From: Methanosarcina flavescens
GTDB taxonomy: Archaea; Halobacteriota; Methanosarcinia; Methanosarcinales; Methanosarcinaceae
NCBI RefSeq assembly: GCF_001304615.2
Contig: NZ_CP032683.1
Location: forward strand, 868,001 to 932,000
Direction of reading: 5' to 3'
Length of the DNA stretch: 64,000 bases
The translations under genes were made by a program, and so were the position numbers. Shown in pieces: positions 28,953 to 37,124 of the stretch. The number at the start of each line of letters is the position of its first letter. The first letter of the stretch is position 1. Under the pieces are notes generated by a model. That model searched no databases, was not told the origin of the DNA, and worked only from the letters and a program-made list of their open reading frames with translations.

Positions 28953-29168
28953 CAGGCCTTTTTCAACCTCTTTAAGCCTGACTGATGCCTTTTTAACCGG
29001 TTTTAAGGTAGACTATTTTTATAAAATGAAGAAACTTGCAAATTTCTGAAGGGAAGAAAACAGGCCTTTTTCAACCTCTTTAAGCCTGACTGATGCCTTT
29101 TTAACCGGTTTTAAGGTAGACTATTTTTATAAAATGAAGAAACTTGCAAATTTCTGAAGGGAAGAAAA
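28953..29168 (+). repeat. 108-bp perfect tandem duplication
   Basis: Two adjacent copies (28953-29060, 29061-29168) starting CAGGCCTTTTTCAACC. Each copy holds a CAGGC..GCCTG hairpin and a CCTTTTTAACCGGTTTTAAGG near-palindrome. They lie between the thioredoxin gene and the small Cys-rich gene on the opposite strand and may be a duplicated bidirectional terminator. Confidence 0.9.
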
Positions 29169-29209
29169 TAGAGTGAAAAAAGCTAATTACAAGATATTTC
29201 AGGATATAC

Positions 29210-29368
29210 TCACTTGCAACAATCACATCCTCCGCATGAAGGAAAGAGATTATTGTTGCTGCTTTCCACTTCCCTGCACTCAAAGCAGAGCTTTATTGCC
29301 CCAAGTCTCCTGTGCTTTACTCTAAGCAGAGAATTTTCGTCCTTTCCACAAATATAACATTTAACTAT
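29210..29368 (-). CDS. Tiny Cys-rich zinc-ribbon protein, copy A
   Basis: 52 aa, too short for routine ORF calling. It reads KCYICGKDENSLLR, then RLGAIKLCFECRE, then CGGCDCCK. A homologue lies at 44514-44675 with the same CxxCGKxE, SLLR, LGAIKLC spacing. There are nine cysteines in two ribbon pairs plus a Cys-rich tail. A stop lies two codons upstream (TAA AAC) and there is no ATG, GTG or TTG; the aligned start is ATA at 29368, with GAGGG at the same seven-base spacing seen before GTG in copy B. Either ATA is used as a start, or the start has mutated. The gene lies beside a permease-thioredoxin pair in one locus and an ArsR-permease pair in the other. Confidence 0.65.
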   Translation of the reverse strand: MVKCYICGKDENSLLRVKHRRLGAIKLCFECREVESSNNNLFPSCGGCDCCK

Positions 29369-30248
29369 GTTTTAACCCTCAATCAGTGTTCTCAAAAATA
29401 CAATTTTAGCAGCGTTCAACAACTTAATCACGTTCAAAATTTCAATCAATGTTTTTCATAACAGGGATGTTCTTTATTATACTGTTTTTGTCTCAGTTAT
29501 TCATTAGCCGGACTTCCAATAGCATTTTTATGTTAGAAGCCATTGTCTGTTCAGCATACAACAATATTTATATAAAAATAAAGATAAAATCACTTTCTTT
29601 AAATATGCCTTTGTTATATTAATTATTGTAATAAATTGATATTATTTAATATTTATTTTGATCTTTAAATTTAAAAAATTACGAGATCCGGAGGCTATCC
29701 AACAGATAAATATCAGGAACAATATAAAAATAAACTAAAATCATTACGTTTAAATAGAGCTTTGTGCATGCTAATTTATAATACTTTAATAGTATACTAA
29801 AACTATTTAGTAGTATCTATTAGCATTTCATAGTATTTCCGACTATAAAATACAAAACAAGAAGAAAACAATAATTGGGGGCTAATTTGTCCATTATTCT
29901 TGTTAGTAATATAAAAGTAGAAAGGAAATCACTATCTTTAAATATGCCTTTGCTATAATTAAGAATTGGCAACGTGTCGAATTTATATCGACATTATTCG
30001 CAGATTATTATTTCTTGTAATTTTGATATAAGAATATTATAATATTTATGGATTATTAGTCCATATTCTTATATGCTCAGGAATTGCGCAGTTGAATTGG
30101 GAAATCGGTAATAAACCTTTCAGGAATATAAAAAATTGGTTATAAAAACGCTGTGTATATCTGATTTATTTTTCAATTGTGTAAATTCTACCATATAAGT
30201 CAGAGAATAAAACAGATCGGAGGATTAATAGATCGGAGGATACGCTGT
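29369..30248. promoter_or_regulatory. Long upstream region of ech with a duplicated 32-bp element
   Basis: About 880 bp of AT-rich DNA without a gene. A 32-bp element (starting AAATCACT, core TCTTTAAATATGCCTTTG) occurs at 29587-29618 and 29926-29957, differing at two positions. It contains a TATA-like TTTAAATATG. It could be a duplicated promoter or a regulator binding site controlling ech. Confidence 0.5.
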
Positions 30249-32171
30249 ATGATAGAAAACACTGTTATGCTATTAATTGCAGTACCCATACTGTTTTCGC
30301 TTTTATTCGTAGCCCTTCCCAAGTCGATATACAAGTATTTGGCCTGGGCTTTTTTCATAATAGGAGTAGCTTTATCAGTTAATTTAGTATTGGATGGTAC
30401 TGGAGTAGTTGAGATTAGCGAACCAAATTTCGCAATGTTTGAAAACATAGTCCTTATACTCGAAGTACTAGTGATACTATTTATTCTTGCCGTGTCAGCA
30501 AAATATAAAAACTGGCCTACACTTGCACTAGGAATAGTTTCAGCAGCTATATTTGCTTACACTTTTACCAATGTTCCTCATGCTGAAAGCGCTTCTTTTA
30601 ATATTGATCAATTTTCTCAGGTCATGATATTAATCGTTAATATAGTCGGTACTGCAATTATATTATTTGCAACCGGTTATATGGACGAATATGAAGAACA
30701 CAGGCATTTAAACAGACAAAAAACTTTCTACTTTACAATGAGCTTTTTCCTTGCATCCATGAATGGTCTGGTAATGGTTGACACACTTGGATGGCTGTTC
30801 CTTTTCTGGGAACTAACAACTCTGTGTTCTTTCGTGTTGATCTCATACAACATGGATGAAGAAGGAATTAACAACGGTTTCAGAGCTCTGGCTTTAAACT
30901 TGGTTGGTGGAATTGCTTTATCAGTAGGCATAATTCTTCTCGCTACTAATTATAATATAGGGACCCTTTCTGGAATTGGAACTTATGCTGGAACTGATGC
31001 AACAGCAATGGCTGCTGTAGCTCTTCCTGTTATCTTACTCTGTATCGGAGCCTTTGCAAAATCTGCTCAGATGCCTTTCCAGAGCTGGCTCTTAGGCGCA
31101 ATGGTAGCCCCAACCCCGGTTTCTGCCTTACTGCACTCAAGTACAATGGTAAATGCTGGTGTATTTTTAGTTGTTAAACTGGTGCCGGCTTTTGCAGGCA
31201 CGAGTCTTGGGACAGCTATAGCGGCTTACGGTAGCTTTTCCTTCGTTATGTGCTCTGCTTTAGCCTTATCCCAGAGAAATGCCAAGAGAGTCCTCGCTTA
31301 TTCAACTATTGCAAACCTGGGATTAATTATCGCAAGCGCCGGAATTGGTACACCTCTGGCTGTAGCTGCTGCGATTATGCTTATTCTGTTCCACGCAATC
31401 TCAAAAGCCCTCCTGTTCCTGTGCACAGGTGAAATTGAGCATACTATAGGAAGCAGAGATATCGAGGATATGTCAGGATTAATAAATAAGGCTCCCCTTC
31501 TCACCACGCTTGCAGCTTTGGGAATGGTATCAATGCTGTTACCTCCTTTTGGTGTACTGCTTACAAAATGGGTATCAATGGAAGCTGCTTCAAGCAACCC
31601 TGTCGTGATAGTGTTCCTTATACTTGGGAGTGCACTTACTACGGTTTATTATGCTAAATGGATGGGAACAATATTATCATCCACCATGGATAAAAAAGCA
31701 GTTCACCACAAAAAACCGGAAACATATTTCCCGCTGTCATTCCTTGGATTAGCCATAGTAGTTACAAGCATACTTGTGTTTACAGTATATGATTACTTCG
31801 TTAGACCCCAGGTCGAGATTCTGCTCAACGCTGTTCCTGCTATTTCAGGAGAGGCTGGACAATTTGCTTCCGAGATAGGGGCATTTGCTTACGCAGCAAT
31901 ATTTGTAGCGCTTGCTCTGGCTATCTTGATCTACTTCGCTACCAGGAATATGTTTACTCCCCGTAAAGCTGACTATTATATGTGTGGGGAAAACAACTTG
32001 GAGATGGACAAATTAATGTTCAGAAACGGACTTTGCACCTACGACAAAAGCAACGTCTCTAATATTTACCTCCATAATACCTTTGGAGAAAGTAAACTTA
32101 CAACACTCGGATATGCAATTTCCATAATTCTGATTATGATTGCATTTTTAGCAGGAGGAGTATTAATATGA
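30249..32171 (+). CDS. echA: Ech hydrogenase subunit EchA (NuoL-like antiporter subunit)
   Basis: Protein of 640 aa, the large membrane subunit of the energy-converting [NiFe] hydrogenase that oxidises ferredoxin and pumps ions. ATG 30249 has GGAGG nine bases upstream; upstream in-frame codons are unlikely to be used. It is hydrophobic throughout with the NuoL/MrpA core (QMPFQSWLLGAMVAPTPVSALLHSSTMVNAGVF), where conserved charged residues of the proton path lie. The C-terminal tail is longer than the antiporter core. It is the first gene of a six-gene operon and overlaps echB by four bases. Confidence 0.96.
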   Translation: MIENTVMLLIAVPILFSLLFVALPKSIYKYLAWAFFIIGVALSVNLVLDGTGVVEISEPNFAMFENIVLILEVLVILFILAVSAKYKNWPTLALGIVSAAIFAYTFTNVPHAESASFNIDQFSQVMILIVNIVGTAIILFATGYMDEYEEHRHLNRQKTFYFTMSFFLASMNGLVMVDTLGWLFLFWELTTLCSFVLISYNMDEEGINNGFRALALNLVGGIALSVGIILLATNYNIGTLSGIGTYAGTDATAMAAVALPVILLCIGAFAKSAQMPFQSWLLGAMVAPTPVSALLHSSTMVNAGVFLVVKLVPAFAGTSLGTAIAAYGSFSFVMCSALALSQRNAKRVLAYSTIANLGLIIASAGIGTPLAVAAAIMLILFHAISKALLFLCTGEIEHTIGSRDIEDMSGLINKAPLLTTLAALGMVSMLLPPFGVLLTKWVSMEAASSNPVVIVFLILGSALTTVYYAKWMGTILSSTMDKKAVHHKKPETYFPLSFLGLAIVVTSILVFTVYDYFVRPQVEILLNAVPAISGEAGQFASEIGAFAYAAIFVALALAILIYFATRNMFTPRKADYYMCGENNLEMDKLMFRNGLCTYDKSNVSNIYLHNTFGESKLTTLGYAISIILIMIAFLAGGVLI

Positions 32172-33037
32172 ATGCAACCGATATTTTAATAGCTGCTCTT
32201 GTTATATTTGTAGCTCCTATCATCGGCTGCTTATACGCAGGGGTTGACAGAATAGTTACTGCAAGATTGCAGGGTAGGGTAGGTCCTCCTCTTTTGCAGC
32301 CATACTACGATGTCAAGAAGCTTCTTAGCAAAGACAATATGGTTGTAAACACCTCTCAGAACTTCTATGTGGTAATATATGTAGCCTTCTTAATTCTGAG
32401 CCTCTTGATGTTAGTGTTTCAAGCAGATATTCTGATGATAATATTTGTGTACACAGTATCTTCAATAGCTCTTATTGTAGGAGGAATGAGTACTGGTTCT
32501 CCATACGCCAGGCTAGGAAGTTCAAGAGAAATCATGGCTATACTGGCTTATGAACCAATATTAATATTGTATGCTCTTGCAATATACCTGCTTACCGGCG
32601 CCTTTAAGCTATCTGCAGTAGTAAACGCATCGACCCCTCTACTGCGTTATACACCTCTTATATTCATAGCAATGTTTGTTGTTCTGAATATAAAATTGAA
32701 AAAATCACCATTTGATTATTCAACCTCTCACCATGCTCACCAGGAGCTGGTTAAAGGTATGACGACCGAATATTCAGGACCAGGCTTGGCCGGTATTGAG
32801 ATTGGGCACTTCTATGAATACGTGTTCTTGACAGGACTTATTTTCGTATTCTGGGCAGTAAACCCACTGATAGGTATACTTTTATCTGCGGCTGCCTTCT
32901 TTACTGTAACTCTTATAGACAACATTACTGCAAGAGTTTACTGGCAGTGGATGCTTAAACTGAGCTGGTCGGTTTTACTGATACTTTCCATAGTAAACAT
33001 AGCATACCTGTACTTTAGTGAAGCCACAATAGTGTGA
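32168..33037 (+). CDS. echB: Ech hydrogenase subunit EchB (NuoH-like)
   Basis: Membrane subunit of 289 aa, homologous to NuoH of complex I. Conserved features are GRVGPPLLQPYYD at the N-terminal quinone-site-like loop and KKSPFDYSTSHHAHQELVKG, whose acidic and His-rich loop contacts the hydrogenase module. It overlaps echA (ATGA) and precedes echC by 13 bp. It couples electron transfer in the soluble arm to ion movement. Confidence 0.96.
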   Translation: MNATDILIAALVIFVAPIIGCLYAGVDRIVTARLQGRVGPPLLQPYYDVKKLLSKDNMVVNTSQNFYVVIYVAFLILSLLMLVFQADILMIIFVYTVSSIALIVGGMSTGSPYARLGSSREIMAILAYEPILILYALAIYLLTGAFKLSAVVNASTPLLRYTPLIFIAMFVVLNIKLKKSPFDYSTSHHAHQELVKGMTTEYSGPGLAGIEIGHFYEYVFLTGLIFVFWAVNPLIGILLSAAAFFTVTLIDNITARVYWQWMLKLSWSVLLILSIVNIAYLYFSEATIV

Positions 33038-33050
33038 AAGAGGGAGACAT

Positions 33051-33521
33051 ATGAGTTTGGCAAAATCCCCATGGATTGTACATGTGAATTGTAACAGTTG
33101 TAATGGCTGTGATATTGAAGTAGTAGCCTGTCTTACTCCTCTATATGATGCTGAAAGATTTGGTGTTTTAAACATCGGTACTCCCAAACAAGCAGATATA
33201 ATGGTGGTTACAGGCGCGGTAAATTACAAAAATGTAAACGTGCTTAAAAACATATATAACCAGATTCCAGATCCCAAAGTTGTTCTAGCAGTTGGCGCCT
33301 GTGCATCCACAGGCGGAATATTCCACGACTGTTACAACGTGATAGGTGGAGTGGACCAGGTCATACCTGTAGACGCATATGTTCCCGGATGCACCCCAAG
33401 GCCTGAAGCCATACTTGATGGTGTAGTAGCAGCACTTTCAATACTTGAAAACAAGAAGAAAGGGAACATTAAAGGACAAGAGGTAAAATTGAAAGGAAAA
33501 GAGGTGGCATCGAATGCTTGA
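33051..33521 (+). CDS. echC: Ech hydrogenase small subunit EchC (NuoB-like)
   Basis: Protein of 156 aa with the proximal [4Fe-4S] ligands CNSCNGCDIEV, then GACASTGG and PGCTPRPEAILDG. It is the small [NiFe] hydrogenase subunit, homologous to NuoB. The C-terminal basic tail (KGNIKGQEVKLKGKEVA) is typical of the family. The frame overlaps echD by eight bases. Confidence 0.96.
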   Translation: MSLAKSPWIVHVNCNSCNGCDIEVVACLTPLYDAERFGVLNIGTPKQADIMVVTGAVNYKNVNVLKNIYNQIPDPKVVLAVGACASTGGIFHDCYNVIGGVDQVIPVDAYVPGCTPRPEAILDGVVAALSILENKKKGNIKGQEVKLKGKEVASNA

Positions 33522-33864
33522 AAACACCATAGACGCCACAGAGATAAAAAGCAGCGACGAACTGCTAAAAGCGGTTGAGGGCTTAAAAAATGATGGCTAT
33601 CGATACTCTACTATGATATGCCAGAAAGCTGACGAAGGTCACGATCTGATATATATCTTTGAGAAAGACAACAAATTAAAAAATTTAAGGTACTTTGTGA
33701 AACCAGGTGAGAAACCCAAGAGTGTGTCAGGAATTTATTTATGTGCACTTTTGATCGAGAATGAGTACCAGGATCTCTACGGACTGACCTTTGAAGGTTT
33801 AGCAATAGATTACAAAGGCCACCTTTACTTAACGCCAAACAGTCCAAAAGCTCCCTTGGCTTAA
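33514..33864 (+). CDS. echD: Ech hydrogenase subunit EchD (NuoC-like)
   Basis: Protein of 116 aa. It matches the short NuoC-like subunit, with the conserved YLCALLIENEYQDLYGLTFEGL. It helps dock the large subunit. No metal ligands are expected or seen. It is translated from a start inside echC. Confidence 0.93.
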   Translation: MLENTIDATEIKSSDELLKAVEGLKNDGYRYSTMICQKADEGHDLIYIFEKDNKLKNLRYFVKPGEKPKSVSGIYLCALLIENEYQDLYGLTFEGLAIDYKGHLYLTPNSPKAPLA

Positions 33865-33886
33865 AGCAATTTGAGAGGAGAATCAT

Positions 33887-34963
33887 ATGACAACCGTAAT
33901 ACCGTTTGGTCCTCAGCATCCCGTTTTACCCGAACCCATATCGTTAAAACTTGAGATTGACAACGAAGTTGTTGTTGGAGCACTTCCCTCACTGGGCTAT
34001 GTTCACAGAGGGCTTGAGAAATTCATAGATACGAAAGACTATAACCAAACCACGTATATTTGCGAAAGAATATGCGGAATATGCAGTGCTCTCCACGGTG
34101 TCACCTATACACGAGCAGTCGAGAAACTATTCGATACTGAAATCCCTGAGAGAGCGCAGTATATAAGAGTGATAGTTGGTGAACTCAATAGACTTCATAG
34201 TCACCTACTCTGGCTTGGCCTGTTTGCCGACGGTTTCGGATTTGAAAGCCTTTTTTACGAATGCTGGAAGTACAGAGAAGGAGTACTGGATGTACTGGAG
34301 AGAATCACTGGAAACAGAGTCATACATTCGATATCAAAAGTTGGAGGAGTCTCCAGAGATCTAACTAATGAGCATATTGATTTGATTCAGAAAATGCTCG
34401 ATAGATTGGAACCCCAAATAAAAGATATCGAGAAAGTGTTCGTAAACAATTACACCGTTAAGAAAAGATGTGTAGGATTAGCTACAATGTCAAAACAGCT
34501 CGCATATGAGGCTGGAACTGCCGGTCCTACACTTAGAGGAAGCGGGAACGCAATTGATGTAAGAAACACACCAGACTGGGATATCTATAAGGATCTAGGT
34601 TTCAAGACAGCTGTCGAACAAGATGGTGATTGTTACGCCAGAACTAAAGTAAGAATCGCTGAATTATATGAGTCAATTAAGCTGATAAGGAATGCGCTCT
34701 CCAAGCTGCCCAATGGGGACATTGCAACACGCATAAAAGGCTTCCCTACTGGTGAAGCTATTATGAGAACTGAGCAGTGCAGAGGTGAGGTTGTATATTA
34801 CGTGAAAGGTAATGGTACTAAAAACCTGGAAAGGCTTAAAATAAGAACCCCTACCTTTGCAAATATACCTTCGCTGTTACTGACGCTCCCAGGCGTAAAG
34901 CTCGCAGATGTGCCTATAGTTGTACTTACTATAGATCCCTGCATTAGCTGCACTGAAAGATAA
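33887..34963 (+). CDS. echE: Ech hydrogenase large subunit EchE (NuoD-like, [NiFe] site)
   Basis: Protein of 358 aa carrying the Ni-Fe active site: N-terminal RICGIC (L1 motif, residues about 63-68) and C-terminal DPCISC close to the end. GPQHPVLPEP near the N-terminus is the complex-I-like signature. The C-terminus stops four residues after the last cysteine, so no long processed extension is present. It lies 22 bp after echD and 12 bp before echF. Confidence 0.97.
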   Translation: MTTVIPFGPQHPVLPEPISLKLEIDNEVVVGALPSLGYVHRGLEKFIDTKDYNQTTYICERICGICSALHGVTYTRAVEKLFDTEIPERAQYIRVIVGELNRLHSHLLWLGLFADGFGFESLFYECWKYREGVLDVLERITGNRVIHSISKVGGVSRDLTNEHIDLIQKMLDRLEPQIKDIEKVFVNNYTVKKRCVGLATMSKQLAYEAGTAGPTLRGSGNAIDVRNTPDWDIYKDLGFKTAVEQDGDCYARTKVRIAELYESIKLIRNALSKLPNGDIATRIKGFPTGEAIMRTEQCRGEVVYYVKGNGTKNLERLKIRTPTFANIPSLLLTLPGVKLADVPIVVLTIDPCISCTER

Positions 34964-34975
34964 AAGAAGGGTGAT

Positions 34976-35344
34976 ATGATGGGTATGTTGAATCTTGTTC
35001 TAACAAACATTTCTCGTAAACCTGCTACCAGACTTTACCCCTTCGAGATAAGGGAACCTTTCAAAGAGTTTAAAGGAAGTATTACTTTTAATCCTGAGAA
35101 CTGTATTCTCTGTGGGCTGTGTCAAAAGAAATGTCCTCCGGATGCGATTACAGTTACCAAAGCCGATAAAACGTGGGAAATTAACTTATTCAGATGCATA
35201 ATGTGCACTGAATGCGTTGCTGGTTGCCCGAAAGACTGTCTATCAGTATCTAATCAAAGGACAAAAACAGGTGCAAAAGAAACTGTAAAAGTGTCAGTTC
35301 CGATAGTAGACAAACCAAAAGCATCAAAAGCATCATCAAAATAA
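34976..35344 (+). CDS. echF: Ech hydrogenase ferredoxin-like subunit EchF (NuoI-like)
   Basis: Protein of 122 aa with two [4Fe-4S] ligand sets: CILCGLCQKKCPPD and CIMCTECVAGCPKD. It is the ferredoxin-interacting electron wire of Ech. The start could be at the second or third residue (MMGML); RBS GAAGGGTGAT supports the first. It is the last operon gene, and a strong stem-loop follows. Confidence 0.96.
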   Translation: MMGMLNLVLTNISRKPATRLYPFEIREPFKEFKGSITFNPENCILCGLCQKKCPPDAITVTKADKTWEINLFRCIMCTECVAGCPKDCLSVSNQRTKTGAKETVKVSVPIVDKPKASKASSK

Positions 35345-35392
35345 GAATTTAATTTAAATTTATTCTTTTTGATAATGCTTTTAGCTTTGAAA

Positions 35393-35518
35393 GTAAGTAA
35401 CATGAAAAACAATACTGAACGTTCTCCGGTCTAAACATGGCAATTAAGGGATCCTTTTTCAAGGATTCCCTCAATAGCCATTCAAGCAAAAATACTTTCA
35501 TTTGCAATTGTTACTTAC
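35393..35518 (+). repeat. 126-bp inverted-repeat element downstream of ech
   Basis: GTAAGTAACA (35393-35402) is repeated inverted at 35509-35518. Inside is a strong hairpin, TGGCAATTAAGGGATCC (35438-35454) with GGATTCCCTCAATAGCCA (35463-35480). The inner hairpin may terminate ech. The outer repeats recall a small non-autonomous element. Confidence 0.6.
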
Positions 35519-35607
35519 ATAATGATATCTCGTCTACTCAATACGCTTTTTTACGGATCATTATTTTTCCTTTAGATTAGATTTTTATCCATATAGTGGT
35601 TACTTTA

Positions 35608-35800
35608 TCAGACCTCACAAACCTCCTTTCCTTTCTTCGGGTTCTTCAAGCTCTTTTTATTTAAAAAGAAAGCCATAAATATTTTTGTGTAAATGTTTGT
35701 CCAGCCAATCTTGAAGCTGGCTTTCATGAAAATAGCAACGGCGATAGCTTTTGCAATTTCCTGTTTGTTGATAAGCCTTTTACTTTTTTCAAGATTGCAG
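35608..35800 (-). pseudogene. Fragment of an AhpD/carboxymuconolactone-decarboxylase-like gene
   Basis: The residues KQEIAKAIAVAIFMKASFKI and IGWTNIYTKIF match the second half of the intact protein at 50688-51026 (KEEIAEAISVAMF, QIGWTNIY). The N-terminal half with the CxxC active site is lost: upstream DNA to about 35950 shows no consistent frame. It is a decayed paralogue, and the remaining C-terminus has drifted (FLNKKSLKNPKKGKEV). Confidence 0.6.
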
Positions 35801-36073
35801 TTCTCATTCCTGCCAAATCCATGCCATAGAAATGTCAGCTTCCAATCCACCAGTCATGCCAAAAATTCGTTTTTCAAGCCTGCCTTTAGCCCTGATGTGG
35901 AATTTCCTGAAATTGCGATCCCGCCAGAGCGAGCTGCAACAACCCATTAAAACAAGATAACATTCCAAAAAGATACCAAAAAAACAAATTAAAGAGCCTG
36001 TGAATTTAGTTAAGCTTTTATTCTTTCCTCTAGTATATTAATATAGAAAGAAAGCAAAGATGAACAACAGGAG

Positions 36074-36517
36074 ATGGACGGACTGACAAGCAGAATTCCG
36101 TTTTCCAATGCGGGCCCGGAAATTAATTTTGATAAGCAGTGGGCTTTTGAAATTGCTTACTTTACCCAGCGTGTAGGGACTGATCTCAGGAAGCTTGGGG
36201 ATCTTCTGAGCGTCAGGGATTATGTAGAATCACGCCTCCTGGTCTCAGAAATGAGACAGAGAGCAGAGTATGAAAAAACCATCCAGCCCGATTTCAAGAC
36301 TTCTGAAGGTCTTGTAAAGGCCCGCAAGCTGTTCAACAGTTTTCTAGATGAGTGCGTTAATTTTGCCGAGCTTGTGAGGGTCACGACAATACAGGAAGAG
36401 ACCGGGTGCGAAGAAGTGCTCGATAAACCCGAACAGATCCGGTATTCCATGAATAGGCTTAACCTACTTAAAGAAATGCTGACCGATGAACTTGGGTTCC
36501 AGGGCTGGTACTACTGA
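36074..36517 (+). CDS. Conserved hypothetical protein, 147 aa
   Basis: Start MDGLTSRIPFSNAGPEINFD with ACAGGAG upstream. The body looks alpha-helical and charged (FEIAYFTQRVGTDLRKLGD, LVKARKLFNSFLDECVNFAEL, RYSMNRLNLLKEML). There is no metal motif or membrane segment. It is likely genus-specific; I recognise no domain. It sits between ech and the RNA helicase on its own transcript. Confidence 0.65.
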   Translation: MDGLTSRIPFSNAGPEINFDKQWAFEIAYFTQRVGTDLRKLGDLLSVRDYVESRLLVSEMRQRAEYEKTIQPDFKTSEGLVKARKLFNSFLDECVNFAELVRVTTIQEETGCEEVLDKPEQIRYSMNRLNLLKEMLTDELGFQGWYY

Positions 36518-36909
36518 GCAAGCATATTGAAAACTTTCTACGATCCTGTCTGTAAGCATAGTCTTTAATTTTTAAACATTATCTGTAATCATGAGTATTA
36601 CCTGTATCTGCAATGTTGCTCATAATCAAACCGATACCTGAAAGATTTACCTAAAAACCAGAACCATCTGGCTCAAGGATAATTCCAGACAATAGAAAGC
36701 TTTATAATTAAGGACCTCATTAGAGGAGTAGCAATGGGTTATATACAGGAAAAAGGGTTACAGGGTAACTATCCAAGTTAAAGGCTATTTAACTAATATT
36801 ATTTAATCTAGTAATTCAGTCTGCCTGTATCACAGGGAAGAACTCAAAAAAGCGTCCGGAACTTATCCAAGAAATCGAATTTTTGCTGTATAAGTTTTAT
36901 GTATATGGG
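36518..36909. other. Intergenic DNA upstream of a candidate structured RNA
   Basis: AT-rich, no ORF. TATA-like TGTATAAG lies near 36888 and TATGTATATGG near 36899. Confidence 0.35.
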
Positions 36910-37055
36910 TTGTGAATTTCCCTGGTCCTTAGGCACCTTCTCGCATCCCGGGGATATTAACCATTTACACGGCGTGTTTACCTGTTTTTAGCGGTATCAT
37001 GTACCCGTTTGATAAGTGGCCTCTTCCGCAAAGGATACTTCCGGGTATGCGGTAG
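36910..37055 (+). ncRNA. Candidate structured RNA upstream of the DEAD-box gene
   Basis: A GC-rich island between AT-rich flanks (starting near TTGTGAATTTCCCTGG). It ends in a hairpin in which CCGC (37026) and ATAC pair with GTAT and GCGG (to 37052), with a bulge. There is no ORF. A TATA-like TGTATAAG lies just upstream. It may be a stand-alone small RNA or a long helicase leader; the strand is inferred from the promoter-like sequence. Confidence 0.3.
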
Positions 37056-37056
37056 A

Positions 37057-37064
37057 GTATATAA
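37057..37064 (+). promoter_or_regulatory. TATA box for the helicase gene
   Basis: GTATATAAG about 60 bp before the ATG would give a short leader that starts near the GCAGC..GCTGC hairpin (37065-37084). Confidence 0.4.
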
Positions 37065-37124
37065 GCAGCAGGTCTGCAAGCTGCATGATCTGTGAAAAAT
37101 AAATGTCAATATTAGAGTGAGTAC

